The position numbers and the translations under genes were made by a program. Shown in pieces: positions 1 to 5,579 of a DNA stretch of 7,011 bases. The notes beneath the pieces are model-generated. The model saw only the letters and a program-made list of their open reading frames with translations, was not told where the DNA came from and searched no databases. The first letter of the stretch is position 1. Every line of letters begins with the position of its first letter. The DNA is from a bacterium (GTDB lineage: Bacteria; Desulfobacterota; Anaeroferrophillalia; Anaeroferrophillales; Anaeroferrophillaceae): the NCBI GenBank assembly GCA_029940125.1, contig JAOZRP010000124.1, positions 1-7,011 of the forward strand, in the 5' to 3' direction.

Positions 1-55
1 AGTATCCCCGACAATTTCTTGTTTTTTTGACAGCCTTTCAGGGATAAGGCACTAA
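1..55 (+). repeat. Left copy of an edge repeat, inverted relative to the right-end copy
   Basis: Two blocks lie side by side here. Bases 1-27 match the reverse complement of 6928-6954 at 24 of 27 positions, including the unbroken 18-mer GACAATTTCTTGTTTTTT at 10-27. Bases 29-55 match the reverse complement of 6872-6898 at 24 of 27. The right copy has 29 extra bases (6899-6927, including a hairpin) between the two blocks, where this copy has a single T. The core TAAGGCACTAA (45-55) is also in the degenerate third copy at 6762-6772. Read in frame from base 1, the outer block gives SIPDNFLFF and a TGA stop at 28-30, so it could be the tail of an upstream gene instead. The function is unknown; a dispersed intergenic element is the simplest reading. 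Confidence 0.7.
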
Positions 56-92
56 CAGCTGACCGCAAAAAGCTGATAGTTTGATGTGGGAT

Positions 93-98
93 AAGGAG
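93..98 (+). promoter_or_regulatory. Shine-Dalgarno AAGGAG fixing a GTG start
   Basis: AAGGAG lies six bases before the GTG at 105. The spacing is ideal, and it makes GTG the clear start for the lipoprotein, giving a complete signal peptide. Confidence 0.85.
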
Positions 99-104
99 CA
101 ATAG

Positions 105-1334
105 GTGAATATCTTGAGCCGGAAGTTTTTTTTGTTTGTTTTGTTAACGGGAGTGTTGATGAGTGGCTGCCAGACCATGAATTCCTGCGGGGTGCCGGGC
201 GGTTCTCCCTATCGTGATCCGGGAACCCTGAAACGGGGCGAAATTCTTCATGTGCCCACCGGGGTGACGATAAGCAAGGATGATTTTTATCGCCTGACGG
301 CTGCCAGCCGGATCGTCTATGTGGGAGAATCCCACGACAATATCTATGCCCACCGGCTGGAGCTTGAGATTGTCAAGTTCCTGACTCAGCGGTATCCTGG
401 GCGCCTGGCAGTGGGGATGGAGATGTTCGGCCGTCGGAGCCAGGAGGACATTGACCGCTGGCTGGCCGGGAAAATGGATGACCGGGAATTTCTCGCCGTT
501 TTTGGCCGCGACTGGGGGGTGCTTGACTACCCGTATTACCGTGAACTGCTCCGTTTTATCCGTGAACGGCGGATACCCCTGCGGGCCATCAATGTCAGCC
601 GGTCGGAAAAGATGAACCTGCTGCGGCAGCGCAAGGAATTAAACGGGGGCAGGTATCCCCAGCCCGATGATCCTTACCAGAAGGAGGCCCTGGCGGCCAT
701 GTTCAGCGGCCATGCCGGCGGCCATGACCACCTGGAGATGTTTTACGGCATGCAGATGCTCTGGGAAGAGACCATGGCTGAATCGATTATTGACTATTTG
801 GACAGTCCAGCGGGCCAGGGTAAGAAGATGGTGGTGCTGACCGGGGGATTCCATGTGGCTTACGGCTTTGGCATTCCCCGCAAGGTGTTCAAACAGCGGC
901 AGTGGCCCTACACTGTTGTCCTGCCCACAACCCCCAAGGAGCTGGAAGAAAATGAACCCCGGCGGATGGACGTTGATTTTCCCGACCTGCCGCTCTACAT
1001 CGCCGATTTTCTCTGGTGCATCCCTTATCGAAATCTCAATGATTCCCGGGTCCGCCTGGGAGTTCAGCTGCAGGAGGTTGAATCCGGGGTGAAAGTCGTC
1101 ATGGTGCAGCCGGACAGCGCGGCGGCGAAAGCCGGCATTCAGCCGGGTGATCTGGTCAAGATTATTGATGACCGGCCAGTGCAGAACAGTCAGGATGTGC
1201 AGTATGCGGTGCTTGGAAAAAAACCGGGTGATTACAGTCATTTGACCCTGGTTCGCGGGGAGCGGGAATTGGCCGTTGAGGTGCTGTTTGACGCTCCGAC
1301 GAAAGAAGAATCACCGTCGGGAGGGAAAAAATGA
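105..1334 (+). CDS. ChaN/Tiki-family lipoprotein with C-terminal PDZ domain
   Basis: This is a predicted lipoprotein of 409 residues starting at GTG. Residues 1-22 form a lipoprotein signal: basic SRK, a hydrophobic core, then the lipobox LMSGC with Cys22 as the lipidated residue. Residues about 55-275 match the ChaN-type (haem-binding uptake, Tiki superfamily) domain: GESH at 74-77, MEMF at 105-108, a Q..W.E.MA..I stretch at 216-229 and GGFH at 247-250, which supply the conserved Glu and His residues of the fold. Residues about 317-396 form a PDZ domain, with RLGVQL as the likely peptide-binding strand and the typical AGIQPGDLVKIID turn. Known relatives have been linked to haem binding or metal-dependent proteolysis; which applies here is unclear. 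The PDZ domain suggests recruitment of protein C-termini at the membrane. The gene overlaps the next one by 4 nt. An 8-T run (126-133) sits in the signal-peptide codons. Confidence 0.88.
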   Translation: MNILSRKFFLFVLLTGVLMSGCQTMNSCGVPGGSPYRDPGTLKRGEILHVPTGVTISKDDFYRLTAASRIVYVGESHDNIYAHRLELEIVKFLTQRYPGRLAVGMEMFGRRSQEDIDRWLAGKMDDREFLAVFGRDWGVLDYPYYRELLRFIRERRIPLRAINVSRSEKMNLLRQRKELNGGRYPQPDDPYQKEALAAMFSGHAGGHDHLEMFYGMQMLWEETMAESIIDYLDSPAGQGKKMVVLTGGFHVAYGFGIPRKVFKQRQWPYTVVLPTTPKELEENEPRRMDVDFPDLPLYIADFLWCIPYRNLNDSRVRLGVQLQEVESGVKVVMVQPDSAAAKAGIQPGDLVKIIDDRPVQNSQDVQYAVLGKKPGDYSHLTLVRGERELAVEVLFDAPTKEESPSGGKK

Positions 1335-1981
1335 CCGAGTTTGAATGGCCGGCGGACCCGGAAGACAACCGTCAATACTGCCGCCTGGAACAGCTGAATC
1401 CCGGCTGGTGGCAGCAGGCGGCGGAGCTGATTTCCCGAAAAGAGCTGGTTTTTCCCCATATGAGGATTGCCGCCGACGGCATCGAACTGCCCTGGTGGGG
1501 AAAGATGGTGCGGGTGGTGCCGGCCAGCCGGCAGATTATTCCCCTGGAAGAATCGCGGCAGCTCAGCTACCAGGAAGGGCTGGTCATCCTGGGGCTGCTG
1601 AAATACGCCTCGGAACATCAATCGCTGCCGCCGGCGCAGGGACTGGTGACGGCCGGACACCTCAAGGGCGGGGCGACTTTTTTTCGCGGTCCGCACGTGA
1701 TGGCTTCGGTGCTGATCGCCCGGCATTATGCCCGTGACGGCCGGGCGTTTCTTGACCGGGGCCTGGCTCTTGGGGGTATGCCTTCTTCCTACGGTGAATT
1801 TGGAGTTGAATTTAGCTGGTTTCCCGGGCTTTCCTGGATTGTTGCCCTCTGGGAGGAGGACGACGAGTTCGAAGCCCGGGCGGAATATCTTTTCGACCGC
1901 AATATCGAGACGTTGTTTGCCCTGGACGTCGTCTGGGCCCTGGGAAACGTGGTGGCCAGAAAGATTATGGGCAGCACCTGA
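1331..1981 (+). CDS. DUF3786 family protein
   Basis: This 216-residue soluble protein has no signal peptide or membrane segment. The C-terminal half carries what I recognise as the DUF3786 signature: LKGGATFFRGPH at 111-122, LALGGMPSSYGEFGVEF at 145-161, then a WFPGLSWIVALWEEDDEF-type strand and EYLFDRNI near 185-192. The family is common in anaerobic sulfate- and metal-reducing bacteria and has no established function; some members are found near corrinoid or CO-dehydrogenase genes, but none is present here. The start is ATG at 1331, preceded by GGGAGG about six bases upstream, and it overlaps the stop of the lipoprotein gene as ATGA, so the two are almost certainly translationally coupled. 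A 7-T run (1678-1684) lies inside the gene. Family call fairly sure; role unknown. Confidence 0.82.
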   Translation: MTEFEWPADPEDNRQYCRLEQLNPGWWQQAAELISRKELVFPHMRIAADGIELPWWGKMVRVVPASRQIIPLEESRQLSYQEGLVILGLLKYASEHQSLPPAQGLVTAGHLKGGATFFRGPHVMASVLIARHYARDGRAFLDRGLALGGMPSSYGEFGVEFSWFPGLSWIVALWEEDDEFEARAEYLFDRNIETLFALDVVWALGNVVARKIMGST

Positions 1982-1996
1982 TACTGATGCTGCCCA
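1968..1996. terminator. Stem-loop at the convergent junction, possible weak terminator
   Basis: TGGGCAGCA (1968-1976) and TGCTGCCCA (1988-1996) form a perfect 9-bp GC-rich stem with an 11-base loop, spanning the stop codon of the DUF3786 gene. The position between convergent genes fits termination. Neither strand has a proper U-tract after the stem: the + side reads CAACAACCG and the - side TAATCTTTCT. It may therefore act as a weak bidirectional terminator or only as a 3'-end-protecting hairpin. Confidence 0.5.
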
Positions 1997-2038
1997 CAAC
2001 AACCGTGTTTGGGAGTGTACCGGAAATATGTGATGGCC

Positions 2039-2551
2039 CTACAGTAGTTTCCCCGCTGATTTTTTCATCGCCTGCCAGTCAAATTTCTTGGCCAGTTTCA
2101 AGGCCTGGTTTTCATCCATGCCCTGGAAATTCAGAATGAACATGGCGGTGTTGTTCTGGTTGCTTCCCAGGATGACCATGATGCCGCCGGAATTTTCCTG
2201 CTTGTCGTAATTAAGACTGATCTGGAAGCCGTCAATGGTGGTTGTTTTGACCCGTACTTCCTCGGTTTCCATTTGCATTTGCTGCATCTGTCCCATGGTC
2301 ATGGCCTGGCTGCCGATCATGATGGTTGCATTCAGTTCCTGTCCCCCCTTTTTATAGCTGCGATTGGCGGTAACCATGCGCATGCCGCCGGTGGACATGC
2401 TCATCCCATCGGCCTTTTCCGCCTGCCAGCCGCTCAGGTTGACGAGCAGGGGCGTGAGGGCCGTATGGTTCTGGGCGTATGCCGGCAGGCTGAATGTTGC
2501 CAGCAGGATCATGACCAGGAAACTTTTTCTGAAGGTTGGTGCAAGATTCAT
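2039..2551 (-). CDS. Met-rich exported hypothetical protein
   Basis: I recognise no named family for this protein. The start at 2551 (170 residues) is preferred because GGAGG lies seven bases upstream and the N-terminus becomes a textbook Sec signal peptide: RK, a hydrophobic core and cleavage after AYA (residue 26). An in-frame ATG further upstream (2629) would bury that signal. The mature protein is about 144 residues and likely periplasmic. Ten methionines fall between residues 50 and 94, in MSMSTGGMRM and in a stretch from MIG to MQM spaced every two to three residues. Later parts look like alternating beta strands (TTIDGFQISLNY, SGGIMVILGS, AMFILNFQG) and end in a basic helix (LAKKFDWQAMKK). 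Met clusters in the periplasm can bind Cu(I), but no metal genes are nearby, so this stays a guess. It is the last gene of the leftward block, behind a 107-bp gap, and may have its own promoter. Confidence 0.75.
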   Translation of the reverse strand: MNLAPTFRKSFLVMILLATFSLPAYAQNHTALTPLLVNLSGWQAEKADGMSMSTGGMRMVTANRSYKKGGQELNATIMIGSQAMTMGQMQQMQMETEEVRVKTTTIDGFQISLNYDKQENSGGIMVILGSNQNNTAMFILNFQGMDENQALKLAKKFDWQAMKKSAGKLL

Positions 2552-2558
2552 TTTTTTG

Positions 2559-2563
2559 CCTCC
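2559..2563 (-). promoter_or_regulatory. Shine-Dalgarno GGAGG deciding the 2551 start
   Basis: On the minus strand GGAGG is followed by CAAAAAA and ATG. This site, with the signal peptide immediately after it, argues for the 2551 start over the longer frame opening at 2629. Confidence 0.8.
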
Positions 2564-2658
2564 TTGTAGTTTGTTTTGAATTTCATATGCAGCAATGCAC
2601 TTAAATTTTCTGCTGAAAACGGTGATCATTTTCCGGTGCCCTTCCAGTTGTGCGACAG

Positions 2659-3369
2659 TTATTTCTGCCGTGTGCCATGACGCTCTTGTTGACGACTCCC
2701 GGGTAGACCTTGGTCCAGTTGCTTGGACGGGTTGTTGAATCCGTAGGTCTGGAAACGTTCACGGGCCGCATCCATTTCTTCATGGGTCAGCAGCACCGGG
2801 GTGCCGATGGCCCGGGCGCGATAGCAAAGTTCAGCCACTTCTTCAATGTAAAGGGCGATGTTATAAGCCTGGGGGAGGTCATTCCCCAGGGCCAGCAGGC
2901 CGTGATTGGCCAGGAGGATGCAATTGTCTTGCCCCAGGCTGGCGACGGTTTCCCGGGCCAGCTCATCCGTGCCAAAAGTGACGTAGGGGGCGACCCGAAC
3001 CTGGTCGACTCCGGAGACAGCGATCAGGTAGTGGCAGGCCGGTATAGGCTGGCGCAGGACGGCGAAGGTGGTGGCAAAACGGGAATGGGTATGGACAATG
3101 GCGTTGATTTCAGGCCGTTGGTGGTAAACGGCGGTGTGTAGAGGCCACTCACTTGAGGGTGGTTGACCGTCAAGATGAATTCCCGCCGGATTGATAATAC
3201 TGATCTCATCAGGGATCAGCTGTTCGTAGGGTTTGCCGCTTGGCGTGATGGCAATAAGTTCCCGGTCCCGGTCATAGATGCTCAGGTTGCCCCCGGTTCC
3301 GGTGGTCAGCCGGTCGGCAATCAGACGTCGTCCGTAGTCGCAGAGAAGCAGAAGATAGGATTCTCGCAT
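2659..3369 (-). CDS. Class II (zinc) aldolase, FucA-like
   Basis: This 236-residue cytosolic enzyme belongs to the class II aldolase/adducin family and is closest by eye to L-fuculose-1-phosphate aldolase, which splits a ketose phosphate into DHAP and an aldehyde. Visible landmarks are the phosphate-site GTGGNLS (24-30) and TPSGKPYE (42-49), SSEW (72-75) with catalytic Glu74, the zinc ligands His93, His95 (VHTHS) and His156 (ANHG), Tyr114 in HYLIA, and Tyr209 in the C-terminal TYGF. All key residues are present. It continues about 25 residues past TYGF, where E. coli FucA ends within about five; this tail is Q/R-rich. It starts 3 nt after the thioesterase stop, with AAAGG ten bases upstream, so the two are coupled. 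No fucose genes are nearby. The substrate could be another deoxy-ketose phosphate, such as those in 5'-deoxyadenosine or methylthioribose salvage. Family sure, substrate not. Confidence 0.9.
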   Translation of the reverse strand: MRESYLLLLCDYGRRLIADRLTTGTGGNLSIYDRDRELIAITPSGKPYEQLIPDEISIINPAGIHLDGQPPSSEWPLHTAVYHQRPEINAIVHTHSRFATTFAVLRQPIPACHYLIAVSGVDQVRVAPYVTFGTDELARETVASLGQDNCILLANHGLLALGNDLPQAYNIALYIEEVAELCYRARAIGTPVLLTHEEMDAARERFQTYGFNNPSKQLDQGLPGSRQQERHGTRQK

Positions 3370-3372
3370 GAT

Positions 3373-3771
3373 TTATGAACCTTTCGGGAAAGATTTTTTT
3401 ATTGCCTCAGGCATGGGGACGCTTTTGCGCTGTTTTAGATCAAACATCACAAAGGTGACGAGGGCATCGCAAATCAGATCGCCGGTTTTCTTGTTAGTGA
3501 TGGTTTGCCTGAGGATTCCCACTTTATCATTTTTGAGTTCAACTGCCTGGGTGTCGATGAGAAGCACGTCACCCATGGAAGCCTCTTTGCGGTAGTTGAT
3601 TTCAAGGTGAAGCACGGCCGGACCAATGCCATTTGCCACCATACCCATGAAATCAATGCCGGAATCCTCTGCCATTTGTACCCGACCCCATTCAAGGAAT
3701 TCTATATACTTGGCGTTGTTGACATGGGCAAAAAGGTCAATGTGACTGGAACGAACGGTGATTTCCAACAT
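3373..3771 (-). CDS. Hot-dog acyl-CoA thioesterase, 4HBT/YbgC-like
   Basis: This single hot-dog domain of 132 residues has the usual length for the family, which hydrolyses acyl-CoA thioesters in the cytosol. The N-terminus carries the family signature: HIDLFAHVNNAKYIEFLEWGR at 10-30, with Asp12 as the predicted catalytic residue, HVNN, and the following helix. The rest alternates strands as expected (LHLEINYRKEA, GDVLLIDTQAVEL, VGILRQTI, ALVTFVMFD). The start at 3771 is chosen because AGGA lies seven bases upstream and the hot-dog strand begins at once; a frame extending to 3855 adds 28 unrelated residues overlapping the previous gene. It sits 22 bp after the CCPPIR gene and 3 nt before the aldolase. 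Acyl chain preference cannot be read from sequence. Confidence 0.9.
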   Translation of the reverse strand: MLEITVRSSHIDLFAHVNNAKYIEFLEWGRVQMAEDSGIDFMGMVANGIGPAVLHLEINYRKEASMGDVLLIDTQAVELKNDKVGILRQTITNKKTGDLICDALVTFVMFDLKQRKSVPMPEAIKKSFPKGS

Positions 3772-3793
3772 GGTTGATTCCTGAATGTTTATT

Positions 3794-4660
3794 TTATGTG
3801 AATCGTTCAACTTCCTGCAGTATAACTTCCTGCAGTTTCCCGACCTTGACGGCACTGGCTTCCCAGAGATTTAAACCGAATTTCAACAACCGGGAAAATT
3901 CAAGTGGAATGGATAATTGGTGAACTGGAAGTATTGGAGGGTTATCTGCTTTTTTGTTTATTTTTTGCTGGAGTCGCGAAAGCAGACGCCGGCGAAAATC
4001 AAGAAATTTACGGGGGTTGGCTATGATGACTTTCAAACCGTAACGTTTGATAATTTCACCAGCCAGCCAGGCGTCCAGCCGGTAATTCAACTCGTTCCAG
4101 AAAAAACCATAGCGGCTGATGAAATCCATCCTGGCAAGTGGTCTGCCTTGTTCAAAGAAAAATATGGCTTCCAACACGGGCGCACCCCAAGGCAGGATTT
4201 TCATCAGCGGATTCGCCCGGCGGCTGGAGTAGTGAAAAGAATCCATTCCTTCACTCAGGGCCAGGTAAAACTGCTGCCTGACCGGATTCAACCGGGAAAA
4301 AACCACCGCCTCCTGACAGAGCGTGCCGGCACATTTGCTGCGGTAGCCGGTCGCATGGCGCAAATCCACTCCCTGATTCTGGTGCGGATGCAGCAGACAT
4401 CCAATCAGCTTTTCCTCCGCATCAAGGAAACCCAATCCCCAGCAGGAATCACCGCGAATCTCCCCCGCATTTTGCCGGTTGCCAGGTAGATTTCTACGAT
4501 TCAGCCGGAAAATACGAATTTTTTCCGCCAGCTGATCCAGGCTGTCAGCTTCCGGATCTCTGATTGGCGGACAGCAGTAAAAACAATTTTTTTTGCCGTC
4601 GGGAAAACAGAGGGAGGAAAACCTGCCGCTGTTTTCATGCTTCCGCGCCCCGACCGTCAT
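3794..4660 (-). CDS. Cys-rich 'CCPPIR' protein, uncharacterised
   Basis: I cannot name a characterised family, though it resembles conserved hypothetical proteins I recall from deltaproteobacterial genomes. It has 288 residues and no signal peptide. The N-terminal third holds eight cysteines: Cys18, then C-x2-CC-PPIRD (26-35), Cys73 in CWGLGFLD, Cys88 in GCLLHP (87-92), and Cys110 and Cys115 in GYRSKC....C. With His91 they look like ligands for zinc or an Fe-S cluster (inference). The remainder is cysteine-free, basic and mostly helical, with SFHYSSRRANPL near 160-171. The start ATG at 4660 lacks a clear ribosome site but lies 10 nt after the stop of the XRE-cupin gene, so coupling is likely. 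The far C-terminus contains a duplicated LQEV from a 15-bp repeat. An 8-A run falls at codons 23-25. The CPPIRD motif recurs in the Cys-rich gene at 6006-6737. Confidence 0.75.
   Translation of the reverse strand: MTVGARKHENSGRFSSLCFPDGKKNCFYCCPPIRDPEADSLDQLAEKIRIFRLNRRNLPGNRQNAGEIRGDSCWGLGFLDAEEKLIGCLLHPHQNQGVDLRHATGYRSKCAGTLCQEAVVFSRLNPVRQQFYLALSEGMDSFHYSSRRANPLMKILPWGAPVLEAIFFFEQGRPLARMDFISRYGFFWNELNYRLDAWLAGEIIKRYGLKVIIANPRKFLDFRRRLLSRLQQKINKKADNPPILPVHQLSIPLEFSRLLKFGLNLWEASAVKVGKLQEVILQEVERFT
3809..3836 (-). repeat. 15-bp-period in-frame tandem duplication
   Basis: AACTTCCTGCAGT occurs at 3809-3821 and again at 3824-3836, a period of 15 bases. On the coding (minus) strand this duplicates five codons near the end of the CCPPIR protein and gives LQEVILQEVE. 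The identity of the 13-mers suggests a recent slippage or duplication. Confidence 0.85.
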
Positions 4661-4670
4661 CTTGGGCTGT

Positions 4671-5318
4671 TCATTTTCCGCTGTAGAGAATTGCCAGGAT
4701 CATGGCCGGCTGGTCGTTGTTGCTGGTTACCAGATGCGGCGCCGTCGATTTCAGGTAAAAGGCATCCCCCAGGCAGAGAATTTCTTCGTGATCCTCAACG
4801 ACGATCTTGACTTCACCGTTGAGAACATAGATGAATTCTTCCCCTTCATGTACCGCCGGGGCCAGGATTTTGTCTTTTACCGGGTTGAGCTTGACGATAT
4901 AGGGATCCAGCCGCCGGTCTTCCAGGCCGATGGCCAGAGGGATGTAGCTGTGATCGCTGACCTTGCCCAGGGGCAGAGGAGCGGTTTTCTGGTCTTTGAC
5001 CCGCAGGACGCAATAGGTTTTGTTGCCGCTTGCTTCGCTGATGATGGAACTCATGACCGTGTTCAACGCCTTGGAAAGCTTCATCATGGTTCCCAGCGGC
5101 GGGGTAATGGTTTCCTTTTCAATCTTGTCCAGCATCTCAACGTCAAAGCCGGTTTTAAGGGCCAGATCCTCAAGGGTCAGCCGCTGTTTTTCCCGCAGGT
5201 GGCGGATCTTCTCGCCCACGTGAATCGGCTTTTCCTGGTGTTCCGTCTGGTCCAGGTGATAGGATAAATCAGCAAGGTATTTTTCGTAATATTCGTTGCG
5301 TTTATCGGTACTGATCAT
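4671..5318 (-). CDS. XRE-family regulator with C-terminal cupin domain
   Basis: This 215-residue DNA-binding regulator has an N-terminal acidic/Tyr-rich lead, an XRE-type helix-turn-helix at about 34-92 (GEKIRHLREKQRLTLEDLA, then a recognition helix around DVEMLDKIEKET, then LGTMMKLSKAL), and a cupin barrel at about 125-212. Cupin motif 1 is HEGEEFIYVLNGEV (157-170, with His157 and Glu161) and motif 2 is LGDAFYLKSTAPH (183-195, with His195), so a metal or small-ligand pocket is plausible, although the usual second His of motif 1 is Glu. Such proteins sense a metabolite and control neighbouring genes. The start is supported by GGGAG (5326-5330) eight bases upstream. It leads the minus-strand block and is divergent from the MarR gene; autoregulation and control of the thioesterase and aldolase genes are likely but inferred. 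Confidence 0.9.
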   Translation of the reverse strand: MISTDKRNEYYEKYLADLSYHLDQTEHQEKPIHVGEKIRHLREKQRLTLEDLALKTGFDVEMLDKIEKETITPPLGTMMKLSKALNTVMSSIISEASGNKTYCVLRVKDQKTAPLPLGKVSDHSYIPLAIGLEDRRLDPYIVKLNPVKDKILAPAVHEGEEFIYVLNGEVKIVVEDHEEILCLGDAFYLKSTAPHLVTSNNDQPAMILAILYSGK

Positions 5319-5445
5319 TCATTTTCTCCCTTGTTCATGGAAACTGAAGTTAAAATTTACCTGTCTGCTTTTCTCTCTTTGCTTGTCGCGGCTTTATGAA
5401 CTGACTCAACCAGCGATATTAGGTGATGCAGACAAATCTCATTTC

Positions 5446-5475
5446 ATTATAGAAGCATATCATGGTGGTTGGCAA
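5446..5475 (-). promoter_or_regulatory. Sigma70-like promoter for the XRE-cupin operon
   Basis: On the minus strand TTGCCA (5470-5475) is followed after 18 bases by a perfect TATAAT (5446-5451). Transcription would start near 5439, leaving an mRNA leader of about 120 nt before the XRE-cupin start. Confidence 0.6.
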
Positions 5476-5478
5476 GTG

Positions 5479-5506
5479 ATTTTTTTAGATAATTTTTTGG
5501 AAAAAA
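5479..5506. promoter_or_regulatory. AT tracts between the divergent promoters
   Basis: T-runs at 5480-5486 and 5493-5498 and an A-run at 5501-5506 lie between the two -35 boxes. TTTTTTGGAAAAAA (5493-5506) is an inverted repeat around GG. Such tracts can act as UP elements for both promoters or bend DNA; the role is inferred from position and composition. Confidence 0.4.
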
Positions 5507-5507
5507 C

Positions 5508-5536
5508 TTGACATTCAGAAAATAATTAGCTAGCTA
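5508..5536 (+). promoter_or_regulatory. Probable promoter of the MarR operon
   Basis: A perfect TTGACA -35 box lies at 5508-5513. At a 17-base spacing the -10 position is TAGCTA (5531-5536), a poor match to TATAAT, so the promoter would be weak or activator-dependent. The -10 lies inside the palindrome at 5526-5537, as expected for an autorepressed gene. Confidence 0.5.
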
Positions 5537-5540
5537 ACTA
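5523..5540. promoter_or_regulatory. SlyA-like operator palindrome
   Basis: TTAGCTAGCTAA (5526-5537) is a perfect 12-bp palindrome; with two more bases paired on each side beyond one mismatch it matches at 16 of 18 (5523-5540). It differs by one base from the known SlyA/MarR-family consensus TTAGCAAGCTAA. It overlaps the -10 region of the MarR gene and ends about 40 bp before its start, so negative autoregulation is the natural reading. A further TTAG half-site on the minus strand (from CTAA at 5538-5541) overlaps it. Confidence 0.7.
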
Positions 5541-5579
5541 ATCATTGTTTTTTATTTCACTTGCTCTGACTGATTTCAG

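Noticed and set aside
27..55. TTGACA at 27-32 as the promoter of the lipoprotein gene
   Set aside because: At spacings of 16-18 bases the -10 candidates (GCACTA, CACTAA, ACTAAC) are poor, and the hexamer is formed only by the junction of the two repeat blocks; the right copy has GTGACA there.
639..1241. 200-codon open frame on the minus strand
   Set aside because: It lies wholly inside the well-supported ChaN-PDZ gene, has no recognisable motif or ribosome site, and is rich in His/Gln as expected of an antisense shadow.
1238..2002. 254-codon open frame on the minus strand
   Set aside because: It covers the DUF3786 gene in antisense; composition is Pro/Arg/Gln-rich with no domain, while the plus-strand gene has a ribosome site and a family match.
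3772..3855. Longer start for the thioesterase
   Set aside because: It adds 28 residues not seen in the hot-dog family, overlaps the upstream gene, and ignores the AGGA site before 3771.
3917..4489. 190-codon plus-strand frame opposite the CCPPIR gene
   Set aside because: No ribosome site or domain; the minus-strand gene has the organised cysteine motif and operon spacing.
4593..5267. 224-codon plus-strand frame opposite the XRE-cupin gene
   Set aside because: The minus strand clearly encodes an HTH and a cupin; this is its shadow.
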